From NCBI GenBank assembly GCA_003427395.1, contig BFEA01000060.1, positions 276,586-314,354 of the forward strand: a stretch of 37,769 bases of DNA. Direction: 5' to 3'. The notes beneath the pieces are model-generated. The model was not told the DNA's origin, made no database searches, and saw nothing but the letters and a program-made list of their open reading frames with translations. A program made the translations under genes and the position numbers. The stretch is from Chara braunii (lineage: Eukaryota; Streptophyta; Charophyceae; Charales; Characeae). This document shows, piece after piece, positions 19,373 through 29,566 of the stretch. Position 1 is the first letter of the stretch; each line of letters opens with the position of its first letter.

Positions 19373-20345
19373 GTTGCGCTAGTCTCTCCCAAAAAAATCA
19401 TCCAACTCATTCATCTGGCCACAGGGGCAGCAGACATAGACGGTCGTTTGTGTTTTGTTCCACCAGGGGCTGCCCCAGCCAAGGAATGGGCTCAGTTGGA
19501 CTCGTACATGTGGAGGGGCAAACATAGAAGCTGCCAAGTACCTGCAGAGCCATTTGCAAAAATAAGTCAGCTAAGGGAACAACCTCAGACCTTCAACAGC
19601 TACAGGGGCAAGCAGAAAAAATGGCAGGTACGGGTAGGGGCATTTGCAATTTTTTTTGGCAAGGGTCCAATGACCCGTAATGTAGGGGTATATGGTCAAG
19701 TTGCACAGGGCCCGGTAGGGGCATATGCGATGGCGGGTCCAAATGCGGAGTGAGGTATTTCACAAAGTCTCATGACTGTCATAAAGGCATTTCGCCATAC
19801 CCGTGCCTTTTAGGGGTATCTGGCCAAATACCCCAACTTTCAGGGGTTTTTCAATAAATCTTGTAAAAAAAAAAAAAGACAGTTGTTGAAATACCCATAA
19901 AAATTCGGGTATTCCGCTAGATACCCCTAAAACACAGTGGTACACTGAAATGCCCAAGCTTGTGCATGTGCCCCTGTCCCGGCCATCCACAACTTTGCCA
20001 TGTACCCCGACACTGGGCTGTAGGGGCCCGTGTGTTTCGTTTGCTATCTGCAGGGTCCAAAGGACATAAATACCTCCCATATAGACAAGTTGTCAGGGTC
20101 AGTAGGGGTATATGCAAAAGAAGACAGGTCCAATTGGCGAGTGGGGTATTTTGCAAAGTTTCATGATTGTCATAGAGACATTTCACTGTACCCATACCTT
20201 TTAGAGGTATCTAATGAAATACCCAAACTTTTAGGGGCATTTCAACAATTCCCAAAAATGTAAAAAACAAAAAAGAAAAAAGGGAAGGAAAAGGGAGGAG
20301 AAAAAAGAGGAAGGAAGGATTAAGGGAAAAAAATGACACACACCG
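19373..20345 (+). repeat. Composite repeat R, copy 2 (longer, with inverted repeat)
   Basis: Starts GTTGCGCTAGTC, as at 6812 in copy 1, and shares CATCCAACTCATTCATC, TTGTTCCACCAGG, AGACAAGTTGTCAGGG, TAGGGGTATATGCAAAA, GAGTGGGGTATTT and the GA-rich lead-in to a SINE. It is longer because the module GGTATTTCACAAAGT...CCTTTTAGGGGTATCT...AAATACCC occurs twice in direct orientation (19755-19855 and 20145-20245) and once inverted (19885-19957). Frames such as 19289-19753 are not conserved with copy 1. Confidence 0.7.
19785..19957. repeat. Inverted repeat in composite repeat R
   Basis: GGCATTTCGCCATAC with CCTTTTAGGGGTATCTGGC on the left arm matches, as reverse complement, GATACCCCTAAAACA and GTACACTGAAATGCC on the right arm. 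A run of 13 A lies between the arms (19866-19878). The arms are about 75 bp with mismatches. Confidence 0.65.
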
Positions 20346-20460
20346 ACTGGCCTAGCTCAGTTGGTACACACTTGAACTGTTGAACTAAAGACCCAAGTTT
20401 GAACCCCAATTCTGAATTACCTAGGGTCGGTCAACTAGTAAATGATGATATACATATATT
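20346..20460 (+). mobile_element. tRNA-derived SINE, family 1 (copy S2)
   Basis: A box TAGCTCAGTTGG (20353-20364) and B box GTTTGAACCCC (20397-20407), with body CTGAATTACCTAGGGTCGG and TCAACTAGTAAATGATGAT. It is the best preserved head of the family in the window. It follows the GA-rich end of composite repeat R, exactly as S1 does, and is followed by an AT-rich end and a long T run. Confidence 0.8.
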
Positions 20461-20506
20461 ATTATTTTTTATTATTATTATTTTTATTTTTTGCTGAAAA
20501 CAACGC

Positions 20507-20535
<29 letters not shown>
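20461..20535. repeat. ATT repeats and ~29-nt T run
   Basis: TTATTATTATT followed by GCTGAAAACAACGC and a T homopolymer (20506-20533). This is low complexity downstream of SINE S2. Confidence 0.9.
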
Positions 20536-20539
<4 letters not shown>

Positions 20540-20654
20540 TAGTACCTCTGTCAGTGTTGGATAATTACAAGTTTTATCATGTTCCAGAATAATTCGGAGG
20601 CAGGACCCAGGGGTCTGGTCCCACCTGCGGCCGTTGAGTTTAGAAACCTCAACG

Positions 20655-21335
20655 GTGTGACACCCCGAAATCATTTAATAAATCTGAAAAACGCATTTAT
20701 GACATTTTGTGTGAAAATCGTAGCTCGCAGAAGGTCGTTGGCTCTGCCCTGTGTATAACGTCCCCATAGTCGTGTACCAGTTCAAACTTGTGCACAGACT
20801 ACGTCCGGATGCACGTTACTGGTGAAGTGGGCCAGATAAATCGGGCATGTAGCTTCCGTCCTCGCAAGGCCCCGAATATGCACACAGAGAAACGTTCACA
20901 CAGGGCAAAAAAAAGGAGAGGTACATCGACAAAGTGACTGACACGCATGGCGGTTACTTTTTTTTTTCCCCTCGCAAAGTGACTGACACACTCCCCGACA
21001 AACGGGGAACGGCGCGCGGCGAAAATAAAATTCCCAAAAATGGTGAATGATACATTCAGCTTGTTGACATATCTACCCTCGACCGTGGAGGGTAGATTTC
21101 TCAACTCCGTGGCGCTTGCCTATGCGGCCGTTCGTCCACTGAGGGACTCTGTACGAAGTCCTTATACAAATACAAAAAGACCATAAATAATAAATATGAA
21201 CATCCCACTTCGCAAAAAAATCCCACCGTCGGATCTCAGCCCTGTAGACTGCCACGTCCTGTCGAACGTTGTCGCTCGTCCTCGAAAACCTCGCGCTGAG
21301 TTAACTCAACAACGCAGGTGGGACTAGACCCCAGG
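20655..21335. other. Possible LTR fragment, otherwise nothing recognised
   Basis: TGTGACACCCCGAAATCA at 20656 resembles the TGTAACACCCCGAAA start seen in many plant Ty3/gypsy LTRs. No matching end, primer site or coding region follows. Two short related stretches, CAAAGTGACTGACACGC (20931) and CAAAGTGACTGACACAC (20976), repeat 45 bp apart. The minus frames here (20799-21104, 21073-21255) show no domain. Confidence 0.3.
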
Positions 21336-21504
21336 GGTGGCAAGTCCCATAAATCTTAGTTTTCTTTTGCCCGCACGTGAAAGGAAAAGGAAAAAAAAAA
21401 AAAAATTGTACTACAATGATGTCGGTCAGGGTAGTATAGGAGGTTGTGCTAACAGTCACGGTCTTCCTCTTCATAATGCATTACAACAAATACAGTCACA
21501 TTCT

Positions 21505-21535
<31 letters not shown>

Positions 21536-21589
21536 CCTCGTTGGTTTGTTATGAGTCCCCTGCCAACGAGGCAGGGCGGAATCCATAAT
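21336..21589. other. Low-complexity spacer with 9-bp perfect inverted repeat
   Basis: CCTCGTTGG (21536-21544) pairs with CCAACGAGG (21563-21571) around an 18-nt loop, just after a 26-nt T run. An A run lies at 21390-21405. No gene is seen. Confidence 0.6.
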
Positions 21590-22275
21590 CTGCTCTAGTT
21601 GTGTTTCCTCAAAGGATTGTAACCCTGATTACACTGACACTTAGAGGAATGTATCCAACAATTTTCACATCCGAATCCATATTTTCGTTTTTTTTTTTTA
21701 TTATTATTATTTTTTTATGTTTTATAAAATCTAACAATCTTAATCCGTGATTTGCTCGAGTTGTGTTTCCTCAGAGGATTGTAACCCTGATCACACTAAC
21801 AGTTGGAGGAATGTATCCAATCATTTTCACAGTCGAATCCATGTTTCTGTTTCTTTTTTCTTATGTTCTGTTTATGAAATCTGACAAATCACACTCACAC
21901 TTAAAGGAATGTATCTAACCATTTTCACGACCGAATCCATATTTTCGTTTCTTTTTTCTTGTATTTTGTTTCTGAAATCTGACAATTTGAATTTGTGCTC
22001 TGGTCGAGTTGTGTTTCATTAGAGGATTGTAACCCAGATCACACTGACACTTAGAGGAATGTATCCAGCCATTTTCACGGCCAAATCCGTTTTTTTTTTT
22101 TTTTTTGCTTGTTTTGTGTTTCTGGAATCTAACAACCTGCCCACGGGGCTGAGATGCCCTCACTGAGGGCCCACCCCACTCCCACTTCCAAGAATGTATA
22201 CAACTGCAATCACGACCAGCGCTTTGTTTTCTTTTTCTTGTTTTCCTGTTTTATGAGTTTCATGGCCGCACCTTT
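21590..22275. repeat. ~150-bp tandem array, about five diverged copies
   Basis: Landmarks GTTGTGTTTCCTC, AGAGGATTGTAACCC, CACACTGACACTTAGAGG, AATGTATCCA, CATTTTCAC, CGAATCCAT, then a T-rich stretch and AAATCTGACAA recur from about 21596, 21750, 21885 (5' part deleted) and 22003, with a degraded last copy from about 22150 (only AGAATGTATACAAC, CACGACC and the T-rich part). The minus frame 21915-22163 is an artefact. Confidence 0.85.
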
Positions 22276-22537
22276 TTTTTTTTTTTTTTGCCTTTCCTAT
22301 GAGTACCATAAAGGAAATGGAGTGGGACCCAGGCTCGACAAAACTCGGAGCGCAATGAAATTTAGGGTCAGCAAAAATAGGCTCGGAGGTACCGGTGGTT
22401 TAAAGCTATAGCATTCTCTCAATTTCACCTCACAGTACCTACCTACCACTACTAATTGTAGGCATACAGAGAGCCCCATAGCAGCCAGAAATGTGTTCAC
22501 GAGAGAACATGTTGAGGCTGCTCCCGACCTGCAGGTG

Positions 22538-22762
22538 GGCAATACCGGCTAGGGGACAGTCGGTAACATCAGGGACCATGCCAATAAGACCAATCCCTGT
22601 GCCTCCCCTCAGGTCCCCTCACCTACGAACATCAACAGACTCTTTCTAAGTGGCGAGCGCCAAGCATGCCCTGAAAGGTACATGAGGCCAATGGTGATTG
22701 AACCCACTACCTCTTGAATGCCACTTGCGAGCCTTACCAACTGAGTTAGGCCACTGGATACT
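22538..22762 (-). mobile_element. tRNA-derived SINE, family 2, copy 1
   Basis: On the minus strand, A-box-like TAACTCAGTTGG (22749-22738) and B-box-like GGGTTCAATCACC (22705-22693), then a body with GGCCTCATGTACC, GGGCATGCTTGGCG, GAGGGGACCTGAGGGGAGG and ACCGACTGTCCCC. The same head and body blocks occur at 27125-27375 (minus), and the body alone at 29938-30115. The head differs from SINE family 1 (TGGTAAGGC after the A box). Confidence 0.65.
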
Positions 22763-22775
22763 GCGCTATATTCAT

Positions 22776-24700
22776 TTTTTTTTTTCTTCCGAGAGAGAAG
22801 TTGGTCACCTTTATTACGAATAGCAAAAAATCAGACGAGGTCGGGGACCTCACAATTCGACCCGGAAGAACCTACTGAGGCCATTACCTAGCTTCGGCTA
22901 AACTGGAAACGGGGTCCAGTGTCCCATTTCTCCCGTGTTATCTCCGAAAAACATCTAAAAAAATCCCTTGAAGCACAGGTAAAAGGTCAAAGTTATGGAA
23001 ACTAGGTCCAGAGACCCTGCACCATTTCAACTCTAGAAATGTCCAAAGGACCATTAAAGTTGAAAACCCAGCTCCCTATTATGAGAGTAATTTTGAGTGT
23101 CTAAATCGACAAAACCCTTAACCTATCGCCAACTCAGGATCACTATTCAAACAAATCTATAGCAAAAGAATAACTCTAGCCTATGCCAACAGCTAGAAAT
23201 TATAATCTACTAATTCAATTCGTAATGGCCATAGTAAAAAAAAGAAACTCAACCCCAATAGACAAAACCAGCAATAGATCTCTACATAAGGCCGGTAATC
23301 CGGAGAATTTCAGAATAAGATTCACCAAACGGGTGAGCTCCTCCCGACAGCAATCCCACCACTGCAAGTTGCTTTCCCACTGCATCTGGAAACGCCGCTG
23401 TCTGAGTCGCCAATGACCACGTTTAGATCTTCATATTCATCAACATGTTAATTCCCGTGTATTTAGCCCGTAAAGGGGGTAAATACCACAGTTGAAATCT
23501 AAAGTCAACGCACGTAGGTTACATCCCATACAGCACCGCAGGGGACCTGAAAATCGCTTCCTCTGGTCTACCACAAAGGAGAACGCCATATCAACTATTG
23601 CGCGGGAGAAGGTTAACACCTCGGGATTTACGAAAAGAACAGTCTCTAACCCCACTCACTGATGCCTAGGCTTAGCTACCGACGTCAACGTGTCGCCAGT
23701 CTCTGGGCGCTGGTGCGACAGCGCAGGCTGACGTGCTATCAGTCCCCCCTGACCTTCAACAGTTATGGAAAGAAAAAAGAAACGAGGCCAAAGAACACAC
23801 GACATAATGGATCTAGTATAAGACAGCCAGAAGTAGGACAACCAGAAGTAGGACAGCCAGAAGTAGGACAACATGAGATGAATCTGGCCTATGAGGTTAG
23901 TTAAATGCAAGGTATAAGAGATGCATATTATCCATCCATGAAGAACGCCATTATCAATTATTATCATCCTTCTATGCAACTGACCTGAAAACAAACAGAC
24001 CCAGACTAATAAGGAAATATGGAGGTCATGCGGAATGTCAGGTGAGCGTAACGAATATCTTCATCCAATGAGACAAAAAATTAGAATCAAAATAACTACC
24101 ATACTTTGTGATTCCCCTGTGGCGCCAATCACCAAAACACAAAAATTCTTCTTCGTACAATCAATCGAAGCTGTTTTTCATCTTGAGCTTGTTAGGCTGA
24201 CTCTCCAAACATGAGTTCCCGATTTCTTCATGTCCGAAATTGAACCATAGAAGACCCACCCATGCATCTTGAAATTCCTTGTATTAGGTCTTTGGATATC
24301 CTCTTATCATGAGAGTGTGCATGTACAGAATAACCTATGTTCCTTGCCAACGAAATTACTTAGCTCGTGGCATGTGCTCCTCACAACAGTAGTCCCACCA
24401 CTGTCAGTTGCCCTCCCACTGCTTCTGGAAGCGCCGCTATGTGAGTGGCCATTCGCCACAACCTAGATCCTCATGTTCATCGTCATGCAAATCTCTATGT
24501 ATCTAGCCCACAAAGTGGGGTGAATACAACAGTTGAAGTTCAGGTTTTCATGCTTCTAGACGAGGTAGTCGTCCGTGCATCACGTGTGACTATCCCAACA
24601 ATAGTCTCACCACCACCCGTTGCTCTCCCACTGCCTCCGGAGGCGCTGCCCTTGGATGCGCCATTCGCCATGCCCTAGGCTTTCACTCACCTTCGTTGTC
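22776..24700 (-). mobile_element. Minus-strand retroelement fragment with 3' end and internal repeats
   Basis: On the minus strand the end reads AATTGTGAGGTCCCCGACCT, CGTCTG, GTAATAAAGGTG and then an A run (22787-22776), which looks like a polyadenylated 3' end. The first block is shared with 7370-7385. Upstream, a ~150-bp block (plus-strand words CAATCCCACCACTGCAAGTT, CCCACTGC, CATGTTAATTCCCGTG, TTTAGCCCG) occurs at 23345-23495. It recurs at 24385-24535, and partially at 24595-24680. No coding domain is recognised. Confidence 0.45.
23821..23870. repeat. 15-bp tandem repeat, three copies
   Basis: AGCCAGAAGTAGGACAACC-like units at a 15-bp step. They give a QPEVG repeat in one frame that is too short and isolated to be called coding. 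Confidence 0.85.
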
Positions 24701-24999
24701 AATTGACAGATAATTCACCATGTACACATCCTACGAAGGACTCGTGATACACAGAACAAAGTTCGCAGCCAAAGGCTGCGCCTTACCCGGTTCGGTTTTT
24801 TATCGTCTAGCGCAGCTCCTTTTTCAGGAAGGTTTTCGTCGGTTAAGCGGGGCTTAAAGGGCGTCGACAGGTGCGTGGGAAGGGTGTGAAAACGACCGGT
24901 AGGCCGAGCGGTCGTCTCAGAGCTTAGAGGCTCACCGACCGCGGCGGGTTGGGGAGGTCGCTCTTGTAACGACGTTGGTCGGCGGCCGTTGTGAAACGA
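24701..24999. other. GC-richer spacer, no gene seen
   Basis: Nothing recognisable. Base composition shifts to GC-rich towards 24900-24990, where the internally repeated region begins. Confidence 0.4.
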
Positions 25000-26081
25000 A
25001 GAAAATGCAAAATGAGACCGAATCCACTGCTAGAACATGGAAAGATACATTGCAATCTCTTTTTTCTTTTTTTCTTTTTTGTGTTGTTTCCTTTTTGGGA
25101 AAGCGTCGAAATGCATGTGCAACGTTGTGCAGTGGAGCGAGCGGGTCGATGCAAAGCGGACGGTTGGTGTGTGTCAGTCTCCTGAATCCACTGCTAGACT
25201 GAAAGATACGTTGCCATCTTTTCTTTTTTTTTGTGCATGTGGAGAGTACTGCAGTAAAAAAAAGAAAAGAAAAGGAAACGTGCCTTTTTTTTTGGGTTTC
25301 GATTTTTGTCTTTTGTGTCTGGCTCCGCTGCGGGCAGGCGGAGTATATGGGCGCCGCTGCACTACCCTCCAGATGCACAAAAGATCGAGGATTTGGTTTT
25401 GTAGTATACAATGTATCATTCCGTGGTCTAGCGGAGGAGTATTCATTTTCATTTTGGATATCGAAGAAGGCGCGTCGGGTCGGCCGCACAGCAGAGGCTT
25501 TCGTCGATCGACAATTCGGTTTCGCAGTGCAGATGCAGCGTAGAAAACACACCGCGCTCGTGGAGAAGGTTCTTTTTTTTCGATCGATTTCGGTTTCGGC
25601 GACCGTCGGCGATCAAAGATTCACAGTGCACATTGGTCTGTCGGCGGGCGGGCTGGGGTGGGTGAGGAGTGTAATGGAGGGAAAGCAGTCGAGGGCGGAG
25701 GTGTGCGAGTTGTGCAGCTGTTGCATTGTGCACATGGGCGAAACGTGCAGTGCACGTGGGCGCGTTGTGCAGTGCAGATGGGCGACGCGAATAGATGTTG
25801 TGGAAGGAAGAGTACGGGCAAAGGTCAGTAGGGCGGGGGAGTCGAGCTTTTGTGCTTTGAAGTGGCTAAGCGAGCAGGTGTTTATTCGGGGCGTGCGCGT
25901 GGGCGAAATGTGCAGCGCAGAATGACTTAGATCCGCATCTTGACCCCAGCTCGGGTACAAATCCTAGACCTTGTCAAGTTGGACTTCGAATGCGGAGGTG
26001 TGCACGTTGTTTAGCTGTTGCATTGTGCACGTGGGCGCCACACGGCAGACGGCACACAAAACAATAGAAAACAAAAAAATG

Positions 26082-26163
<82 letters not shown>
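25000..26163. repeat. Internally repeated region rich in GTGCAG/GGGCG words
   Basis: GAATCCACTGCTAGA is found at 25019 and 25180, followed by AAAGATACRTTGC and a T-rich run. GCGGAGGTGTGC, GCTGTTGCATTGTGCAC and GTGGGCG/ATGGGCG occur at about 25696-25742 and again at 25993-26037 (~297 bp apart), with partial copies near 25740-25790 and 25890-25920. TGCAGTAAAAAAA with GGAAACGTGCC (25250) matches TGCAGTAAAAA with GGAAACCTGCC just after the gap (26889). The long overlapping frames (24932-25552 minus, 25233-25925 plus) lie on opposite strands over this repeat and lack domains. Confidence 0.6.
26083..26163. repeat. (CT)n(CA)n microsatellite at gap edge
   Basis: CT run to about 26130, then a CA run to 26163, where the assembly gap starts. 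The simple repeat probably caused the gap. Confidence 0.97.
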
Positions 26164-26888
26164 NNNNNNNNNNNNNNNNNNNNNNNNNNNNNNNNNNNNN
26201 NNNNNNNNNNNNNNNNNNNNNNNNNNNNNNNNNNNNNNNNNNNNNNNNNNNNNNNNNNNNNNNNNNNNNNNNNNNNNNNNNNNNNNNNNNNNNNNNNNNN
26301 NNNNNNNNNNNNNNNNNNNNNNNNNNNNNNNNNNNNNNNNNNNNNNNNNNNNNNNNNNNNNNNNNNNNNNNNNNNNNNNNNNNNNNNNNNNNNNNNNNNN
26401 NNNNNNNNNNNNNNNNNNNNNNNNNNNNNNNNNNNNNNNNNNNNNNNNNNNNNNNNNNNNNNNNNNNNNNNNNNNNNNNNNNNNNNNNNNNNNNNNNNNN
26501 NNNNNNNNNNNNNNNNNNNNNNNNNNNNNNNNNNNNNNNNNNNNNNNNNNNNNNNNNNNNNNNNNNNNNNNNNNNNNNNNNNNNNNNNNNNNNNNNNNNN
26601 NNNNNNNNNNNNNNNNNNNNNNNNNNNNNNNNNNNNNNNNNNNNNNNNNNNNNNNNNNNNNNNNNNNNNNNNNNNNNNNNNNNNNNNNNNNNNNNNNNNN
26701 NNNNNNNNNNNNNNNNNNNNNNNNNNNNNNNNNNNNNNNNNNNNNNNNNNNNNNNNNNNNNNNNNNNNNNNNNNNNNNNNNNNNNNNNNNNNNNNNNNNN
26801 NNNNNNNNNNNNNNNNNNNNNNNNNNNNNNNNNNNNNNNNNNNNNNNNNNNNNNNNNNNNNNNNNNNNNNNNNNNNNNNNNNNNNNNN
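26164..26888. other. Assembly gap (725 N)
   Basis: Unknown sequence. The flanks belong to the same repeated region (see 25000-26163), so the missing part is probably more of it. Confidence 0.99.
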
Positions 26889-27119
26889 TGCAGTAAAAAA
26901 AAAAAAAAAAAAAAGGAAACCTGCCGTTTTCACGGTTTCACACCAGCTACAACCGCAAGTTTTGGCACAAATCTGTTTTAAAAACGCCATGAAATTTCAT
27001 GGTTTTCGCGTATGTCCTGGGCCTACCAGTCGGGCCACCTGCACAACGTCTGCCTGAAGGTCACATCATAATTATTTACCGAATTTAAAATGACATATAA
27101 AATTCGGAACTGTTTTTTT
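26889..27119. other. Repeat resumption after gap, then unassigned DNA
   Basis: The first ~45 bases repeat the 25250 block. The rest shows no recognisable feature. Confidence 0.5.
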
Positions 27120-27378
27120 TTTTTTATTATTTTTTGGGTCCCGCTGGGCAACTGGTCCCAAACCACTCCAGTGGCCCGTTGTGGCTTCAATTATTGGTGT
27201 GGAGCATATGACATTTACCAAAATAGGCAGTCTTTGCTCAATGCTACTCGGAGGAGCCAACGACACATCTCTTGGTGGCGGGCACCAAGCTTGCCCAGGA
27301 AGCGACATGAAGCCAATGGGGATTGAACTGAAGACCTATTGAATGCCACTTCCGTGCCTTACCAACTGAACTGGGTTG
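27120..27378 (-). mobile_element. tRNA-derived SINE, family 2, copy 2
   Basis: On the minus strand, A-box-like CAGTTCAGTTGG (27373-27362) and B-box-like CAGTTCAATCCCC (27330-27318), then GGCTTCATGTCGC, GGGCAAGCTTGGTGCCCGCC and GGCTCCTCCGAGTAGC. It ends in a poly(A) (27137-27112, T run on plus). Head and body match the copy at 22538-22762. The plus strand of 27230-27300 matches 30048-30115. Confidence 0.7.
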
Positions 27379-27477
27379 CCGAATAGGCAGCAGGATTCAT
27401 ATGCGTTCAGGCTCAAAAAAAAAAAAAAAAAAGCAAGGAGCAGCAATGGGAGACTAGTCAGAAAACCCGAGCCGCCC

Positions 27478-27512
27478 CGCCGTTGTCGGCGCGAATACCC
27501 TTACAAGGGTAT
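27478..27512. other. Paired hairpins at left edge of unit B
   Basis: ATACCCTT (27495-27502) pairs with AAGGGTAT (27505-27512). Just left, CGCCG-TTGT-CGGCG (about 27479-27492) forms a second small hairpin. CTAG follows at 27518. The ACCCTTACAAGGGT core is shared with 9306-9319 in unit A. Confidence 0.5.
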
Positions 27513-27899
27513 CCGTCCTAGTTTTTGCAAAGTAACAGAAAATAAGTTTGTTCAAAATTGAGTACACCGTGCGAAGTCGCAGTTGCTTTTTGTTCACGCT
27601 GACTGAATGGTTGACTGGAAGTAGAGAGTATGTGAGCGCGCAGTTTTGAGGCGCGCGTGATGATTTTTATTTTGATATTATAGAGTCGGCATTTCCGCCA
27701 GCAAAATTTTTATTGAAATTAGGAAAGTTTTTTTTTCTTTATGTTGAAGTGACCATGGTGCGTGTGCGCTCATACAGAAGACGTCATCAGGCAGCGATAT
27801 TTGCTTTCAGGCTCTGATTGGAGCATGCAAGAGAAAATAAAACGCGAGCGGTGGCCTCCACATGGCAGATGCGGGGGGTTGACAGTCGTGGACGGAGCC

Positions 27900-28680
27900 G
27901 GACCCTATGAGCGGCGGGCGCCATAGGTCGGTAGTCGAAAGTTGGTCCATAGGTGAAGGAGTAGCGTTGAGGTATTTTGATAGGCCCGCGTGCCGTGCGG
28001 CAACAACTTATATTGAATTTTGCAGTAGTCTATCTCAGCCTTGGGTACTAGCACTATTGATAACGACATTGGATTTTCAAAGCAAAGGTACAGGGATCGA
28101 GGGCAGCGACCGGCGACAATGGAGCATTGGAGTGATTGAAGATGCCGAGGGGTTGAGGGCCCGGCGGGGCTATCCCCCTTGGTTTTGTTGTCGGTCCATC
28201 CGTGGGCCCAATCGACATACTGAAAGGGTCGCCGACGCTTTCCCTCCCCAAAAAGCACCGACTCCCGATATCCACATCTTTATTCTTTTCTTCTTTCTTT
28301 ATTTTTCTTGGTTATTTTAGTTGCCGGTCCCGTTTCTGGGACGCAGCACCAATATCGGTTAAGGGTTGTTTGCGGGGTGCCAGCCAGCATGGGTTGCAGG
28401 GGCCAGCGGTAGCCATCCCCGCGAAGTGGTCGTCACAGCAGTAGAGGACCCTGACCACACGCCCCTTTTGGCGGGCGAGTTTGGGTTCCTGTGTGTTCGG
28501 GATGCTGGCAAAATTCTTCTATCTACGCCTGTCTGAGACAGGGGCCGAGGAGTTCAACGTGTGTGTAAGCCGGTGGGTGATTACCCCACGAGGCGAAAGA
28601 AACGTGGGTAGCGTGGCGTCGTGGGCCCTCCGCAGTTACACCATCGCCAACCACGAACTGCTGTGGGAACTGAGTATGGG
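27900..28680. repeat. Conserved 3' part of unit B
   Basis: Counterpart of 9960-10734: CTCAGCCTTGGG, CCCCCTTGGTTTTGTTG, a T-rich stretch before GGTCCCG, GGTGGGTGATTACCCC with CACGAGGCG, and GCCAACCACG. Overlapping frames here (27907-28320 plus, 27905-28258 minus) are not shared with A. Confidence 0.55.
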
Positions 28681-28897
28681 CACGTTGATGGACCAGTGTT
28701 GGTGTCGGGGCTGGTTTTGGAACCATTGCTGTGGGAACTGAGTACACCCACGATCTTGAGTGAGAGGTTGGTGAGTGAGCATGCCTGTAGGGTGTCAGAA
28801 GGTGCAGGACCGGTCACACAGACCTGTCAAGATCCTAAGGCTACCATTATGTGTACCCATTTGTCAACAGCCTACGTAGCAGTGGGGCAAGGGGATT

Positions 28898-28923
28898 TGC
28901 GGTCACCTCTGGGGGTGACCGCA
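28898..28923. other. Perfect 10-bp inverted repeat with flanking pairs
   Basis: TGCGGTCACC (28898-28907) and GGTGACCGCA (28914-28923) pair perfectly around a 6-nt loop. The stem extends outward through ATT/GAT, and CGTAG (about 28874) pairs with CTACG (28930-28934) further out. It could be a small foldback element. Unit A has no counterpart. Confidence 0.6.
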
Positions 28924-29384
28924 GATACCCTACGTTCATTTATTTATTTTTGGCATTATGCTTGAGCAGGTAAAATTTTGTTCGCAAGAACTCTTGCATA
29001 GCAAAGTACCAATTTGCCATTGCTGCAGGCGGCCAGGGCTTTGTCCCATCTGGAAAGGTACAACAGTATGACCAGAACCATACCCAAAACCTCAAATTGG
29101 TCTGACCCAAAAACTGCATGTTCTGCAGATTTGGGGCCATACTGTGAACACTCCCGTCGGGACCAGAAAGGTGGTGAGCAATGGCTGAGCAGACGTAACC
29201 AGAGGGAAGGCCAGCAGAGGCTGCAGCGGGGACTGCCATGCAACTCGTCCGTCGGACCTTGGTATACGGGCGAAAGACTGGTTGAACCAGTATCTGGTTC
29301 CTCCCAAGTTTCCAGCAGGAGAGCTGGAGCTGCTGGGCCGTTTCAGCGCACGGCAGTGTGACCGTACGCTGTAAATCAGAGGTG

Positions 29385-29525
29385 GGACCGACGGGGGTAA
29401 CTCGGTACACCTCTGAACTGCTGAAGTACAGACCCGGGCTCGAACCTAGATGATGGAACTTGATGAGTAAAACTAAATATTTCTGAATTGCCTGGGCCCG
29501 GTCAGCTCAATGATGATATTTCCAG
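29385..29525 (+). mobile_element. tRNA-derived SINE, family 1 (copy S5)
   Basis: A-box-like GGGTAACTCGG (29396-29405) and B box GGGCTCGAACC (29436-29446). The body has GATGAGTAAAACTAAATA, CTGAATTGCCTGGGCCC and GGTCAGCTCAATGATGATAT, the same order as S3 in unit A. Confidence 0.7.
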
Positions 29526-29566
29526 GCCGTCGCCTGGTACCGGTCCCGGGACTAGACATAGTACCC

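Noticed and set aside
20346-20420. Functional tRNA gene
   Set aside because: A and B boxes are good, but acceptor and anticodon stems do not close and the body continues as a SINE.
25233-25925. 230-residue plus-strand open frame as a gene
   Set aside because: It overlaps a 206-residue minus-strand frame, covers a tandemly repeated GC-rich stretch, and shows no domain.
25971-26990. Open frames of 286-336 residues across 26164-26888
   Set aside because: Most of their length is N. The ends are microsatellite and poly(A).
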